Shown here one piece after another: positions 28,959 to 36,948 of a stretch of 64,000 nucleotides of DNA. Source of the stretch: Desulfosediminicola flagellatus (GTDB taxonomy: Bacteria; Desulfobacterota; Desulfobulbia; Desulfobulbales; Desulfocapsaceae). The first letter of the stretch is position 1, and each line of letters begins with the position of its first letter. The position numbers were made by a program, and so were the translations under genes. The stretch is taken from the NCBI RefSeq assembly GCF_005116655.2, contig NZ_CP050698.1, forward strand, positions 2,882,501 through 2,946,500. The letters are read 5' to 3'. A model generated the notes under the pieces. The model did no database searches, was not told where the DNA came from, and saw nothing but the letters and a program-made list of their open reading frames with translations.

Positions 28959-30104
28959 TTACTTGATCAGACGCTCGCCGCATTGATTACAAAACATTGA
29001 CTGCGGAAGATTCTCAGCCTTGCAGTTACTACAAAAGGTTACCCTTACTTTAGCTTCCACTTTCAAACCACATCGTGAACAGAATTTAGCGTTTGGAGAT
29101 AAATTCTTTCCACAACTTTGACATTGACTCAAAACGACCTGCTGATGACCACATAGCGGGCAGAACCTCGCATCAGCCGAAATCTTGTGCGAACAATCAG
29201 GACATGCAACCATCGACACGTTTTCAGTGTTGGATGCTGAATTCACTTTTTTTTCTTCAGAAAAGGCCTTCGCAAACATTCCCGGAAGCATCAATCCCAT
29301 GCCCATTCCCATTCCAGCACCCGCTTCTCCTTGAGCTGATGCCGCTTTTTCCATAGCCATTGCAGCTTTCATCTGCATGAATTTGTCCATATCCTTAATG
29401 GTATTCATACGGCTTTGATCATCTATTGCTTTTTGAACTTCATCAGGAGGAGTAATGGAGGTAATATAGAGATGACTTAATCTAAGACCAAAATGGGAAA
29501 AATCCTTTACCAGTCTACCAAGCAACTCGTCAGATAATTCGTCGAATTTTCCTGGAAGATTTAAAATAGAATCGAGCTTTTCTCCGAGGTAATCGTTTAA
29601 CCTGGACACGATTACACGCTTGAGGTATGTCTCAACATCGTCAGTGGTGAACTTCCCCATTGTGCCGACAAGTGTATTTATAAACAGCACTGGCTGAACG
29701 ACCTGTATATTGAAAATGCCGTGAGCACGCAACCGTATCAAACCAAGCTCAGAATCCCTGAACGCAACAGGGTTTCTAGTACCCCATTTAAGGTTAGTGA
29801 AAGATTTCAGGTTCACCATGTACATTTCTGCACGTAAAGGGCTGTCACCCCGCCAGGGGATTGAGAGTATTTTTGTGAGTATAGGAAGATTCAGTGTTTT
29901 TAAAGTATGCCTGCCGGGCCCAAAAGCATCGCATGCCTTTCCCTCATAAAACATTACCGCAGCCTGGCTTTCACGAACTGTAAGTTGAGCACCGAATTTT
30001 ATTTCTCCAGATCCACTCTCAGGAAGTCGGTGTACAAGTTCCTTTCCGCTCTCATCAAACCATTCTATATTTTCAAGGAAAACACCACCACCGAACCTGT
30101 TCAT
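28959..30104 (-). CDS. SPFH-domain protein with C-terminal zinc ribbons
   Basis: 381 residues. The N-terminal 230 residues form an SPFH-type domain of the YdjI-like kind (LTVRESQAAVMFYEGKACDAFGPGRHTLKT, then a KFTTDDVETYLKRVIVSRLNDYLGEKL block). An Ala/Met/Gly-rich linker with GAGMGMGMGLMLPGM follows. The C-terminal 110 residues hold four CxxC pairs arranged as tandem zinc ribbons (CPDCSH, CPLCGH, CQSCGK, CSRCGL, CSNCKA, CNQCGE). The start at 30104 follows AAGGAG; the open frame extends 13 codons further without a site. It is the first gene of a two-gene unit. Confidence 0.75.
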   Translation of the reverse strand: MNRFGGGVFLENIEWFDESGKELVHRLPESGSGEIKFGAQLTVRESQAAVMFYEGKACDAFGPGRHTLKTLNLPILTKILSIPWRGDSPLRAEMYMVNLKSFTNLKWGTRNPVAFRDSELGLIRLRAHGIFNIQVVQPVLFINTLVGTMGKFTTDDVETYLKRVIVSRLNDYLGEKLDSILNLPGKFDELSDELLGRLVKDFSHFGLRLSHLYITSITPPDEVQKAIDDQSRMNTIKDMDKFMQMKAAMAMEKAASAQGEAGAGMGMGMGLMLPGMFAKAFSEEKKVNSASNTENVSMVACPDCSHKISADARFCPLCGHQQVVLSQCQSCGKNLSPNAKFCSRCGLKVEAKVRVTFCSNCKAENLPQSMFCNQCGERLIK

Positions 30105-30250
30105 ACCCACTCCTTTTACACGCATTATAATGATTGTAGCCACTGAGGAAACAATAGTATTACCAACAGTTTTTCAAGCTTTGCAGATACAATAAAACTC
30201 ATTATAGTATACCCAAGTAATAAATAAACAGTAATGCTACAGGAGATTGT

Positions 30251-30604
30251 ATGAGTTTTAAAGATGAATGGAACCTGGAGAGTGCACTCAAGATACTCCA
30301 ACATCCTACGGTTGATTCTAAACTGTGGGCTGAAGCTGTTGAATGGCTACTGAAATACGGGCCGTCTTCTATACAAAAAATACTGCTTGATGCTTCTAAT
30401 ACCGCCACTAAAATTCAGTTCCCTGAGCTTAAGCCCTCACACTACACATCTGACGGTCAACCTATCTATGATACTGAGAAGCTTGCTGAAACACTTGGAA
30501 TATCTGAAGATGAAGTAAAAGAAATTATAGCTAAAAAGGGAATGGAGGAAGAGCCGTTTGATGCCTTTGGTGACTTTGATGACAGTTCGAAAACCATCCA
30601 CTAA
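30251..30604 (+). CDS. Small cytoplasmic protein, unknown function
   Basis: 117 residues, helical and acidic, with no signal peptide. The C-terminal half carries IYDTEKLAETLGISEDEVKEII, which looks like a short helix-turn-helix or Lon-adaptor-like helix pair. An AGGAGA site lies ahead of the ATG. It is transcribed alone, divergent from the SPFH pair. Not recognised. Confidence 0.6.
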   Translation: MSFKDEWNLESALKILQHPTVDSKLWAEAVEWLLKYGPSSIQKILLDASNTATKIQFPELKPSHYTSDGQPIYDTEKLAETLGISEDEVKEIIAKKGMEEEPFDAFGDFDDSSKTIH

Positions 30605-30618
30605 AATCCTGAAACATG

Positions 30619-30749
30619 TATCCAATTGATGATCGACTCACTCTCCAGGAGGCTGTCCGAGAATGGCCTTTCCGCGCATATCTTCGTTAAGCTCCAAAAA
30701 TCATCCTCGGAATATTAACTATCCAATTGATGGTCGCCCCACTCTCCAG
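30619..30749. repeat. Pair of 30-bp direct repeats around a 71-bp insert with an IS-end-like motif
   Basis: TATCCAATTGATGATCG... at 30619-30648 is repeated at 30720-30749 with four mismatches (both end CACTCTCCAG). Between them lie 71 bases that begin GAGGCTGTCCGAGAATGG, matching in reverse complement the repeats at 7270 and 12529. Possibly a solo transposon end flanked by a duplicated segment. Confidence 0.5.
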
Positions 30750-30764
30750 TGTAACGACCATCAA
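30727..30764. terminator. Hairpin between converging genes
   Basis: TTGATGGTCG (30727-30736) and CGACCATCAA (30755-30764) form a 10-base stem. It overlaps the second direct repeat. No T-run follows on either side. Confidence 0.4.
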
Positions 30765-30803
30765 CCAATTAGAAGTACAGGCAAGGCTCTTTTTAAAAAC
30801 CAA

Positions 30804-31292
30804 CTATAGCTTATAGAGCTTTTCATCCCTGACAGGTTCAGAACTGACCGACTTCACCTTTTTGCTTAATGCATTCAGGCTTAGATCATCCTGATCCAGT
30901 AAGTCTCCCATCTCCTGCTCAACCTGATCTGGATCTTCTCCAGCTTCCATTCTGCTGATTGCTTCTTCCATCGCATCGCCTAAATTCAATCCGGCTTTTG
31001 CGGTGAATTTTCTCATTAATGAAGCCATCTGCCTGGGATCATCTTCATTGACTTTATCAGCATCCCGCATGAGAGATTCGAAGGCCCTTTCCATTGCAGC
31101 CTCGTCCAGACCTGCCATATCATCAGCACTATCTTTGCCACCAGATCGAATTGTTGCAAACCGGGATATCTGTCTAGGCAGATTCTTCTCACTACACTTT
31201 GGACAATCCGGCGAAGTTGTAGTGTCAATTCGAGAGGAAAAAAAATTAAAGATTATATTACACTGCTTACAATAGAACTCGTAAATCGGCAT
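30804..31292 (-). CDS. FmdB-type zinc-ribbon protein
   Basis: 162 residues. The FmdB N-terminus MPIYEFYCKQCNIIF...CPKC (zinc CxxC pairs at about 8-11 and 30-33) is followed by a long acidic C-terminal extension of about 110 residues with EMEEAISRMEAGEDPDQVEQEMG-like helices. FmdB proteins are predicted transcriptional regulators with no proven target. The extension is longer than in minimal FmdB proteins. Confidence 0.75.
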   Translation of the reverse strand: MPIYEFYCKQCNIIFNFFSSRIDTTTSPDCPKCSEKNLPRQISRFATIRSGGKDSADDMAGLDEAAMERAFESLMRDADKVNEDDPRQMASLMRKFTAKAGLNLGDAMEEAISRMEAGEDPDQVEQEMGDLLDQDDLSLNALSKKVKSVSSEPVRDEKLYKL

Positions 31293-31343
31293 ATCTGCTT
31301 TTGTAGTAGTAAAAGTTATTCGGTTAGGTGCTATTCGTTTGTT

Positions 31344-32423
31344 TTACTTCTGTTCCAGCACGGTATCAACCATTTCGCTGGTAACCTGGTCGGTAATGTA
31401 TGTGGAGCCAATAGCGTCTGGCAAAATATAAAACACGTTACCCGCCACAGCCTTTTTATCGGTTTTCAGATACCGTTTAATCAGAGAACGATCGAGGTGA
31501 CGGGGTACATTGACTGGCATACCGTAAGCAGAAATCAGCGAATAAATACGCTCTTCTTCTTTTTCAGTAAGGCTCTTTTTAATCAAACTCAATCTGGAAG
31601 CAGCTACCATCCCGATTGCTACAGCGAGCCCGTGAATAAGTTCGTAACGAGAAGCCCCCTCTACGGCATGACCAATAGTGTGACCATAATTGAGAATTTT
31701 ACGTAAGCCCCCTTCCCGCTCATCGGCTGCAACAACTTCAGCTTTAATCTCGCAGCATCGTGATATCATCTTCACAATAATATCTGAATCGAGTGCCAAT
31801 ATCTTTCGACGATATTCTTCTAAAAATGTAAAGAAATCTGCATCCCGAATAACTCCATACTTGATAACTTCGGCAAGCCCGCCAAGCAACTCTTCTTTCG
31901 GTAAAGTGTTTAGCACCAGTGTATCGATATAAACCGCTTCAGGTTGATAAAAAGCGCCTACAAGGTTTTTCCCCTCGGCGAGATCTACTCCGGTCTTACC
32001 GCCTACGGAACTGTCTACCTGGGCAAGGAGAGTAGTTGGAACCTGAACAAACGGTATACCACGCATATAAGCAGAAGCAAGAAACCCGGCAAGATCTCCC
32101 GTAACACCACCACCAAGAGCAATTATTGCATCATGACGGTCATAGCCTGCTTGAGCAAGTCTGCTGGCAAGCGCCTCTACAGTAAAAAGATTTTTACTCT
32201 TTTCGCCAGCTGGAAAAGGAAACAACTTAGCTTTAATCCCGGCATTGGAAAGTATTTCAAGAAGTTTATCGCCATAGAGCTTGGTAACATTCAAATCAGA
32301 AATTATTGCATATCTGTTACCAATTTTTCTCCGATTTAAATCATCCCCAATGCGGCTCAAACAACCGGGTTCAATATAAATAGGATAACTGCGGTCTCCA
32401 AGTCCTACTTGCAACTCTGCCAT
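31344..32423 (-). CDS. aroB: 3-Dehydroquinate synthase
   Basis: 359 residues. It cyclises DAHP to 3-dehydroquinate in the shikimate pathway. GGGVTGDLAGFLASAYMRGI (NAD-binding), PTTLLAQVDSSVGGKTGVD, NYGHTIGHAVEG and HGLAVAIGMVAA carry the NAD and zinc ligands. GAGAGAAGG precedes the ATG. It lies between sat and the FmdB-like gene, on the same strand. Confidence 0.96.
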   Translation of the reverse strand: MAELQVGLGDRSYPIYIEPGCLSRIGDDLNRRKIGNRYAIISDLNVTKLYGDKLLEILSNAGIKAKLFPFPAGEKSKNLFTVEALASRLAQAGYDRHDAIIALGGGVTGDLAGFLASAYMRGIPFVQVPTTLLAQVDSSVGGKTGVDLAEGKNLVGAFYQPEAVYIDTLVLNTLPKEELLGGLAEVIKYGVIRDADFFTFLEEYRRKILALDSDIIVKMISRCCEIKAEVVAADEREGGLRKILNYGHTIGHAVEGASRYELIHGLAVAIGMVAASRLSLIKKSLTEKEEERIYSLISAYGMPVNVPRHLDRSLIKRYLKTDKKAVAGNVFYILPDAIGSTYITDQVTSEMVDTVLEQK

Positions 32424-32539
32424 ACCTTCTCTCTTTTACAGTGTTTGATTTAAACTGGTATACGATGTGTTCAGTCAACCTGAAGTGCGTATTTTAAAAG
32501 CTTCAAATGAATGAGTAGAAGTTTACCTTTTTTAAGCTC

Positions 32540-32580
32540 AAAAAAAAAGGAGATACCGCCCATGCGGGCAGTATCTCCTT
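32540..32580 (-). terminator. Intrinsic terminator behind sat
   Basis: AAGGAGATAC (32547-32556) and GTATCTCCTT (32571-32580) enclose an inner GCCC/GGGC stem. The A-run at 32540-32548 gives a T-run on the minus strand directly after sat. Confidence 0.88.
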
Positions 32581-32602
32581 AAAGACTCAAGAAAAGTCTT
32601 GA

Positions 32603-33880
32603 TTACATAGCGTCGCCAGAAGCTGCGCCCTGCATCTTAACTTCTACTTTCTCGGTCAGACCTTCGTAGTATGCACGAAGGTGAACAATAACTTCGTCAC
32701 GACCAAAGTGGTCAACGATCTCAGCGCCGTCAGAAAGAGCTTTACGGAGTTTGGTTCCGGAAAGGATAACGCGAGAATCTTTGTCGTGGTTACAGGTACG
32801 AAGAGAAGCCATACCGTCACACTTGTGGCAGTAGAAGGTCCAGTCGATCTTCATTGGCTTACAAAGGAGATCTTTAGCAGCATCGCCAGTGGTAGGAATG
32901 CGATCAAAGATGTCCTGAGCTTCGAACAGACCGTAGAAATCACCAACGCCAGCGTGATCACGACCGATAAGCATGTTGTTAACGCCGTAGTTCTGACGGA
33001 AGGTAGCATGAAGGAGACCTTCACGAGGACCAGCGTAACGCATATCAAGTGGGTAACCAGCAGAGATTACGTTCTCTTTTACGAAGTAGTTCTCGATAAG
33101 GATATCGATAGCTTTAACACGAACCGGTGCAGGAATGTCACCTGGCTTGAGGTTACCGATAAGAGAGTGAATCAGAACGCCGTCACATACTTCAACTGCG
33201 ATCTTGCAAAGGTACTCGTGAGAGCGATGCATTGGGTTACGAAGCTGAAGAGAAGCAACGTTTGCCCAGCCACGCTCTTCGAACATTGCACGGGTCTCAG
33301 CAGGAGTAAGGTAAACACCTGGGTACTCTACTGGGTACTCGCCCTGAGAGAGAACTTTAACAGGACCAGCAAGGTTAACGTCTTTCTGAGCCATAACCAT
33401 GATAACACCAGGATGATCTTCAGGTGCGATCTCCCAGAATTTACCATCTACAGACTCTTCGCCTTCGCCCATGAATACTTTCTCGCATTCCCATTTCTTG
33501 TCAGCTTCGGTCATTTCGAACTTCTCAGAAACTGTCATGGTTGCGAAAACTTCGCCTTTACGAACGAGTGCGATCTCAGAACCTTCAGCGATATCTGCAG
33601 CATCAGCAGCAGTAACGTCAAGGGTAATGGGCACAGGCCAGAAGGTTCCGTCTGCCATCTGGAAGTTCTCACAAACGCCTTTCCAGTCAGCTTTGGTCAT
33701 GAAACCGGTAAGCGGAGAAAAACCACCGATACCCATCATGATAAGGTCGCCTTTAGCGCGATCTGAAATTTCAATCTGCTTGAGGCCAGCTGCTTTTGCT
33801 TTCTCTGCTTCGAGCTCTGCACCTTCAAGAAGTGCACATACGAGGCCTTTTCCACCGTGAGGTGCTACTAATTTAGACAT
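32603..33880 (-). CDS. sat: Sulfate adenylyltransferase (ATP sulfurylase), dissimilatory type
   Basis: 425 residues. It activates sulfate with ATP to APS and pyrophosphate, the first step of sulfate respiration. The active-site [15 protein letters not shown] (Q-x-R-N-P and H-x-x-H), [12 protein letters not shown] and the [15 protein letters not shown] zinc-type cysteine segment are present, as in monomeric Sat of sulfate reducers. AGAGGATC is the ribosome binding site. apr and dsr genes are not in the window. Codon use looks more biased than in neighbouring genes, fitting high expression. Confidence 0.97.
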   Translation of the reverse strand: MSKLVAPHGGKGLVCALLEGAELEAEKAKAAGLKQIEISDRAKGDLIMMGIGGFSPLTGFMTKADWKGVCENFQMADGTFWPVPITLDVTAADAADIAEGSEIALVRKGEVFATMTVSEKFEMTEADKKWECEKVFMGEGEESVDGKFWEIAPEDHPGVIMVMAQKDVNLAGPVKVLSQGEYPVEYPGVYLTPAETRAMFEERGWANVASLQLRNPMHRSHEYLCKIAVEVCDGVLIHSLIGNLKPGDIPAPVRVKAIDILIENYFVKENVISAGYPLDMRYAGPREGLLHATFRQNYGVNNMLIGRDHAGVGDFYGLFEAQDIFDRIPTTGDAAKDLLCKPMKIDWTFYCHKCDGMASLRTCNHDKDSRVILSGTKLRKALSDGAEIVDHFGRDEVIVHLRAYYEGLTEKVEVKMQGAASGDAM

Positions 33881-34048
33881 AGTGATCCTCTTTCTTTAAA
33901 AGTTTAATATGAAAAAAAATAACGCTGCTCAATAATAACTGGGCAACAGTCACTGAACTGTGATTCATTATTAAGCGCTTATTTATAATTTGGTCAGCGG
34001 AAATGTCAAGCGAAAAGCGTGAGGCATTTAATGAACCAAAACACAAAA

Positions 34049-36535
34049 TTAAGGTATGGCAAAGAACCGGAGTCTAAGCGCATTTGTGACAACAGTCACC
34101 GAGCTCATAGCCATAGCAGCCCCAGCCAGCATAGGGTTCAATGTCGGCCCCCCAAATATATATAACAAACCGGCAGCCACAGGTATACCTGTAACATTAA
34201 ACGCAAAAGCCCAGAAAAGATTCTGACGGATATTACGCATTACTGCTTTTGAAAGCATCAGCGCACCGTATATTCCATCAAGGTTTCCTTTCATAAGAAC
34301 GATATCACCAGACTCGATTGCTATATCAATTCCTGTCCCCATGGCAATACCAACATCGGCTTGCGCCAGGGCCGGAGCATCATTAATTCCATCCCCAACC
34401 ATAGCTACCTTAAGCCCCTGTTTCTGCAGTTCTATTACGGTATCGGCTTTCTGGTCCGGCAATACTTCTGCGACAACATCATCAATTCCGGCTTCATCAG
34501 CAATTGCACGTGCTGTCAGTTTCTGGTCACCTGTAAGCATTACAAGCCTCAGACCCGCCTTGTGTAATCGTTTTACAGCATCACGACTCTCCGGCTTCAA
34601 CTTGTCGGCAATTGCCAGCAAGGCTACCACAGCGCCATCTACGACCATAAAAAGGACTGTCTTACCAGATCGCGACAGTTGTGCGAAACTTTCCTCAAGA
34701 TCACCAACTTCAATGTTACGATCTTCAATCAGGTCTCTATTACCTATAGAAACCTCTTTCCCCAGCACGTGTGCCACAATCCCTCTGCCGGAAACAGTTG
34801 TGAAAGACGTTGGCTGCACAAGTTTCTCCCCTGCGTCTTCGGCACTTTTCACTATTGCTTCTGCCAGTGGGTGCTCCGACGATAGCTCTGCTGAACCTGC
34901 AAGCTGCAAAAGAGTTTTTTTATTACCGTCGCCAATAACGACAATATCCGTCAATTCCGGTTTTCCACGGGTTAATGTCCCCGTTTTATCAAAAACCACG
35001 ACATCTATTTTTTCAGACATTTCCAGTGCAGCACCATTTTTCACCAAAATTCCCAATTGCGCTCCACGCCCGGTTCCGACCATAAGTGATGTCGGTGTTG
35101 CAAGCCCCATAGCGCAGGGACAGGCAATAACAAGAACAGCAATAAAAAATCGCAGGGCCATTGTAAACTCAACATTTCCTACAAAATACCAGGCAAGCCC
35201 TGTAACTATTGCAAACACCATCACAGCCGGAACAAAATAGAGACTTATTCGATCTGCCATTCCAGCTATCGGGGCTTTAGAGCCCTGGGCGTCCTGCACC
35301 ATTTTGACAATTCGTGAAAGGACTGTGTCTTCACCCGTCTGCCGACACTGAAGATGCAGCACACCGTTTTTATTCAATGTACCGCCATACACCTTGTCCT
35401 GACTTTTTTTGGCCACAGGCATGCTCTCACCTGTCAACATTGACTCATCGACATTGCTTTCGCCAGATACAATAACCCCGTCGACCGGAATTCTGTCTCC
35501 CGGTTTTACTAAAAGAACATCATTGATCTCTATTTCCTCTGCAGAGATTTCTATTTGTTCATCGTCTTGTAGCAGTATCGCTGTTTCAGGTTTTAATTCT
35601 ATCAGCTTTCCTATTGCATCTGATGTGTGGGATTTGGAACGAGTCTCCATATATTTCCCAAGAGAAACCAATGCGATCAAGATACCTGCCGATTCAAAAT
35701 AGAGATCCATTGCTTTTGCCATTGGATCAATACCCAAAGCTATTTCCAGCAAATTCCAACACGAATAAATCAGTGCAGCACCTGTGCCGACCGCAATCAA
35801 CGAATCCATATTCGGAACCCTACGTAGTAAGGCAGGGATACCGATCAGGTAAAAATTTCTGCCCAACCAGACAATAGGCGCAACTAAAAGAAGTTGAACA
35901 AGAGCAAAACTCAGCGGCTTATGATGTGGCGAAATAACTGACGGAAGAGGCAGCCCAATCATTTCTCCCATAGATATATAGAGCAATGGAAATGCCAGTA
36001 ACAACATCGCAATCAGCTTATGCTTCATTGTTGCAAGTTGCTTTTTAGTCTCCTCCTTTTTCTCTTCAAACTCCCTGACCTTATCACCTCTGATCTTAGC
36101 GGTGAAACCCAACCCTTCTATCGCTTTACGGATCGAACGTATTCCACATACTTCTTTGTTGGCTACGATAGTTGCGGTCTCAGTTGCCAGATTAACGCTC
36201 GCTGTTTCTACCCCTGGCAGATTGCCTACGACCTTTTCGACACGTGTCGAACAGGCCGCGCAGTGCATGCCACCTATAGTCAATTCATATTCAGCCTGCG
36301 CCTCTACCGGCAAAGGACCAAGCTCAAAGCCGAGCCCCTTAACCTTTTCCTGAATAGCGGTGAACGGTATAACTTTTTCGTCCCATTTAAGAGAAAGAAT
36401 TTCTGAAGCAAGATTTACAGACGCTTCGCTCACTCCCTCAATACCACTTACAACATTCTCAATTCTGCTGGAGCATGCAGCGCAATGCATACCTTTTACG
36501 GTAACCTTTGAACTCTGAACAACTGAATCGGACAT
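34049..36535 (-). CDS. copA: Copper-exporting P-type ATPase
   Basis: 828 residues, P1B-1 ATPase. Two N-terminal HMA domains each hold GMHCAAC (copper-binding CxxC near 18-21 and about 92-95). CPC lies in IACPCAMGLATP, the phosphorylation site is DKTGTLTRG, SEHPLAEAI is the HP motif, and GDGINDAPALAQADVG is the hinge. F-N and M-x-x-S-S in the last helices (FAFNVTGIP, MAMSSVTV) fit Cu(I). The ATG at 36535 follows GAGG by five bases. It is divergent from copZ. Confidence 0.93.
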   Translation of the reverse strand: MSDSVVQSSKVTVKGMHCAACSSRIENVVSGIEGVSEASVNLASEILSLKWDEKVIPFTAIQEKVKGLGFELGPLPVEAQAEYELTIGGMHCAACSTRVEKVVGNLPGVETASVNLATETATIVANKEVCGIRSIRKAIEGLGFTAKIRGDKVREFEEKKEETKKQLATMKHKLIAMLLLAFPLLYISMGEMIGLPLPSVISPHHKPLSFALVQLLLVAPIVWLGRNFYLIGIPALLRRVPNMDSLIAVGTGAALIYSCWNLLEIALGIDPMAKAMDLYFESAGILIALVSLGKYMETRSKSHTSDAIGKLIELKPETAILLQDDEQIEISAEEIEINDVLLVKPGDRIPVDGVIVSGESNVDESMLTGESMPVAKKSQDKVYGGTLNKNGVLHLQCRQTGEDTVLSRIVKMVQDAQGSKAPIAGMADRISLYFVPAVMVFAIVTGLAWYFVGNVEFTMALRFFIAVLVIACPCAMGLATPTSLMVGTGRGAQLGILVKNGAALEMSEKIDVVVFDKTGTLTRGKPELTDIVVIGDGNKKTLLQLAGSAELSSEHPLAEAIVKSAEDAGEKLVQPTSFTTVSGRGIVAHVLGKEVSIGNRDLIEDRNIEVGDLEESFAQLSRSGKTVLFMVVDGAVVALLAIADKLKPESRDAVKRLHKAGLRLVMLTGDQKLTARAIADEAGIDDVVAEVLPDQKADTVIELQKQGLKVAMVGDGINDAPALAQADVGIAMGTGIDIAIESGDIVLMKGNLDGIYGALMLSKAVMRNIRQNLFWAFAFNVTGIPVAAGLLYIFGGPTLNPMLAGAAMAMSSVTVVTNALRLRFFAIP

Positions 36536-36574
36536 ACTCACCTCGCGCCTTTGTAACTATTACCTTGATTTCTA

Positions 36575-36588
36575 AAACTTCGAAGTTT
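36575..36588. promoter_or_regulatory. Palindrome between copA and copZ, possible metal-sensor operator
   Basis: AAACTTCGAAGTTT is a perfect 14-base palindrome in the 104-base space between divergent copA and copZ. It is flanked by direct repeats TTGATTTCTA and TTAATTTCTA. No regulator gene is adjacent, so the sensor (MerR- or CsoR-like) is unknown. Confidence 0.5.
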
Positions 36589-36639
36589 ACTTTAATTTCT
36601 AGTAGGCTGAAACTGTAATTCAATCCCATGAGGTAAACA

Positions 36640-36834
36640 ATGGCAACTGTAAAAATCAAAGGCATGAGCTGTCAGCATTGTGTCGGATCGACCAAAGACG
36701 CTCTTGAAAAGATTTCAGGAATAGAAAATGTATCTGTCGATCTCGACAAAGGCGAAGCGACTTATGAGGGAGAAGTGAGTACAGATACGGTAAAACAGGC
36801 TATTACTGCAATCGGATTTGAGGTGGTGGAGTAA
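36640..36834 (+). CDS. copZ: Copper chaperone (HMA protein)
   Basis: 64 residues, one HMA domain with the copper-binding GMSCQHC (residues 8-14) and the usual beta-alpha fold (VKIKGMSC, VSVDLDKGEATYEGE). It delivers Cu(I) to CopA or buffers it in the cytoplasm. GAGG lies about nine bases upstream. A strong terminator follows. Confidence 0.9.
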   Translation: MATVKIKGMSCQHCVGSTKDALEKISGIENVSVDLDKGEATYEGEVSTDTVKQAITAIGFEVVE

Positions 36835-36880
36835 TTTCCCCTTGCTTGTAGCTTGTTTAGTTTGGTGCTGTAATAAAACA

Positions 36881-36920
36881 AAAAAGCCGCCCGGATTACT
36901 CTCAATCCAGGCGGCTTTTT
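36881..36920. terminator. Bidirectional intrinsic terminator
   Basis: AAAAAGCCGCC (36881-36891) and GGCGGCTTTTT (36910-36920) with an inner GGATT/AATCC stem, bounded by A- and T-runs. It serves copZ on one side and the pilY1 operon on the other. Confidence 0.93.
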
Positions 36921-36948
36921 TAGTAACATAAATCACACATTGAAACGT

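Noticed and set aside
32681-33766. 361-codon open frame antisense to sat
   Set aside because: It lies entirely opposite a well-recognised, codon-biased ATP sulfurylase gene and its translation shows no known motif; strong codon bias often leaves long antisense frames open.
34341-35240. 299-codon open frame antisense to copA
   Set aside because: Ser/Thr/Pro-rich translation without motifs, fully opposite the P-type ATPase catalytic region.
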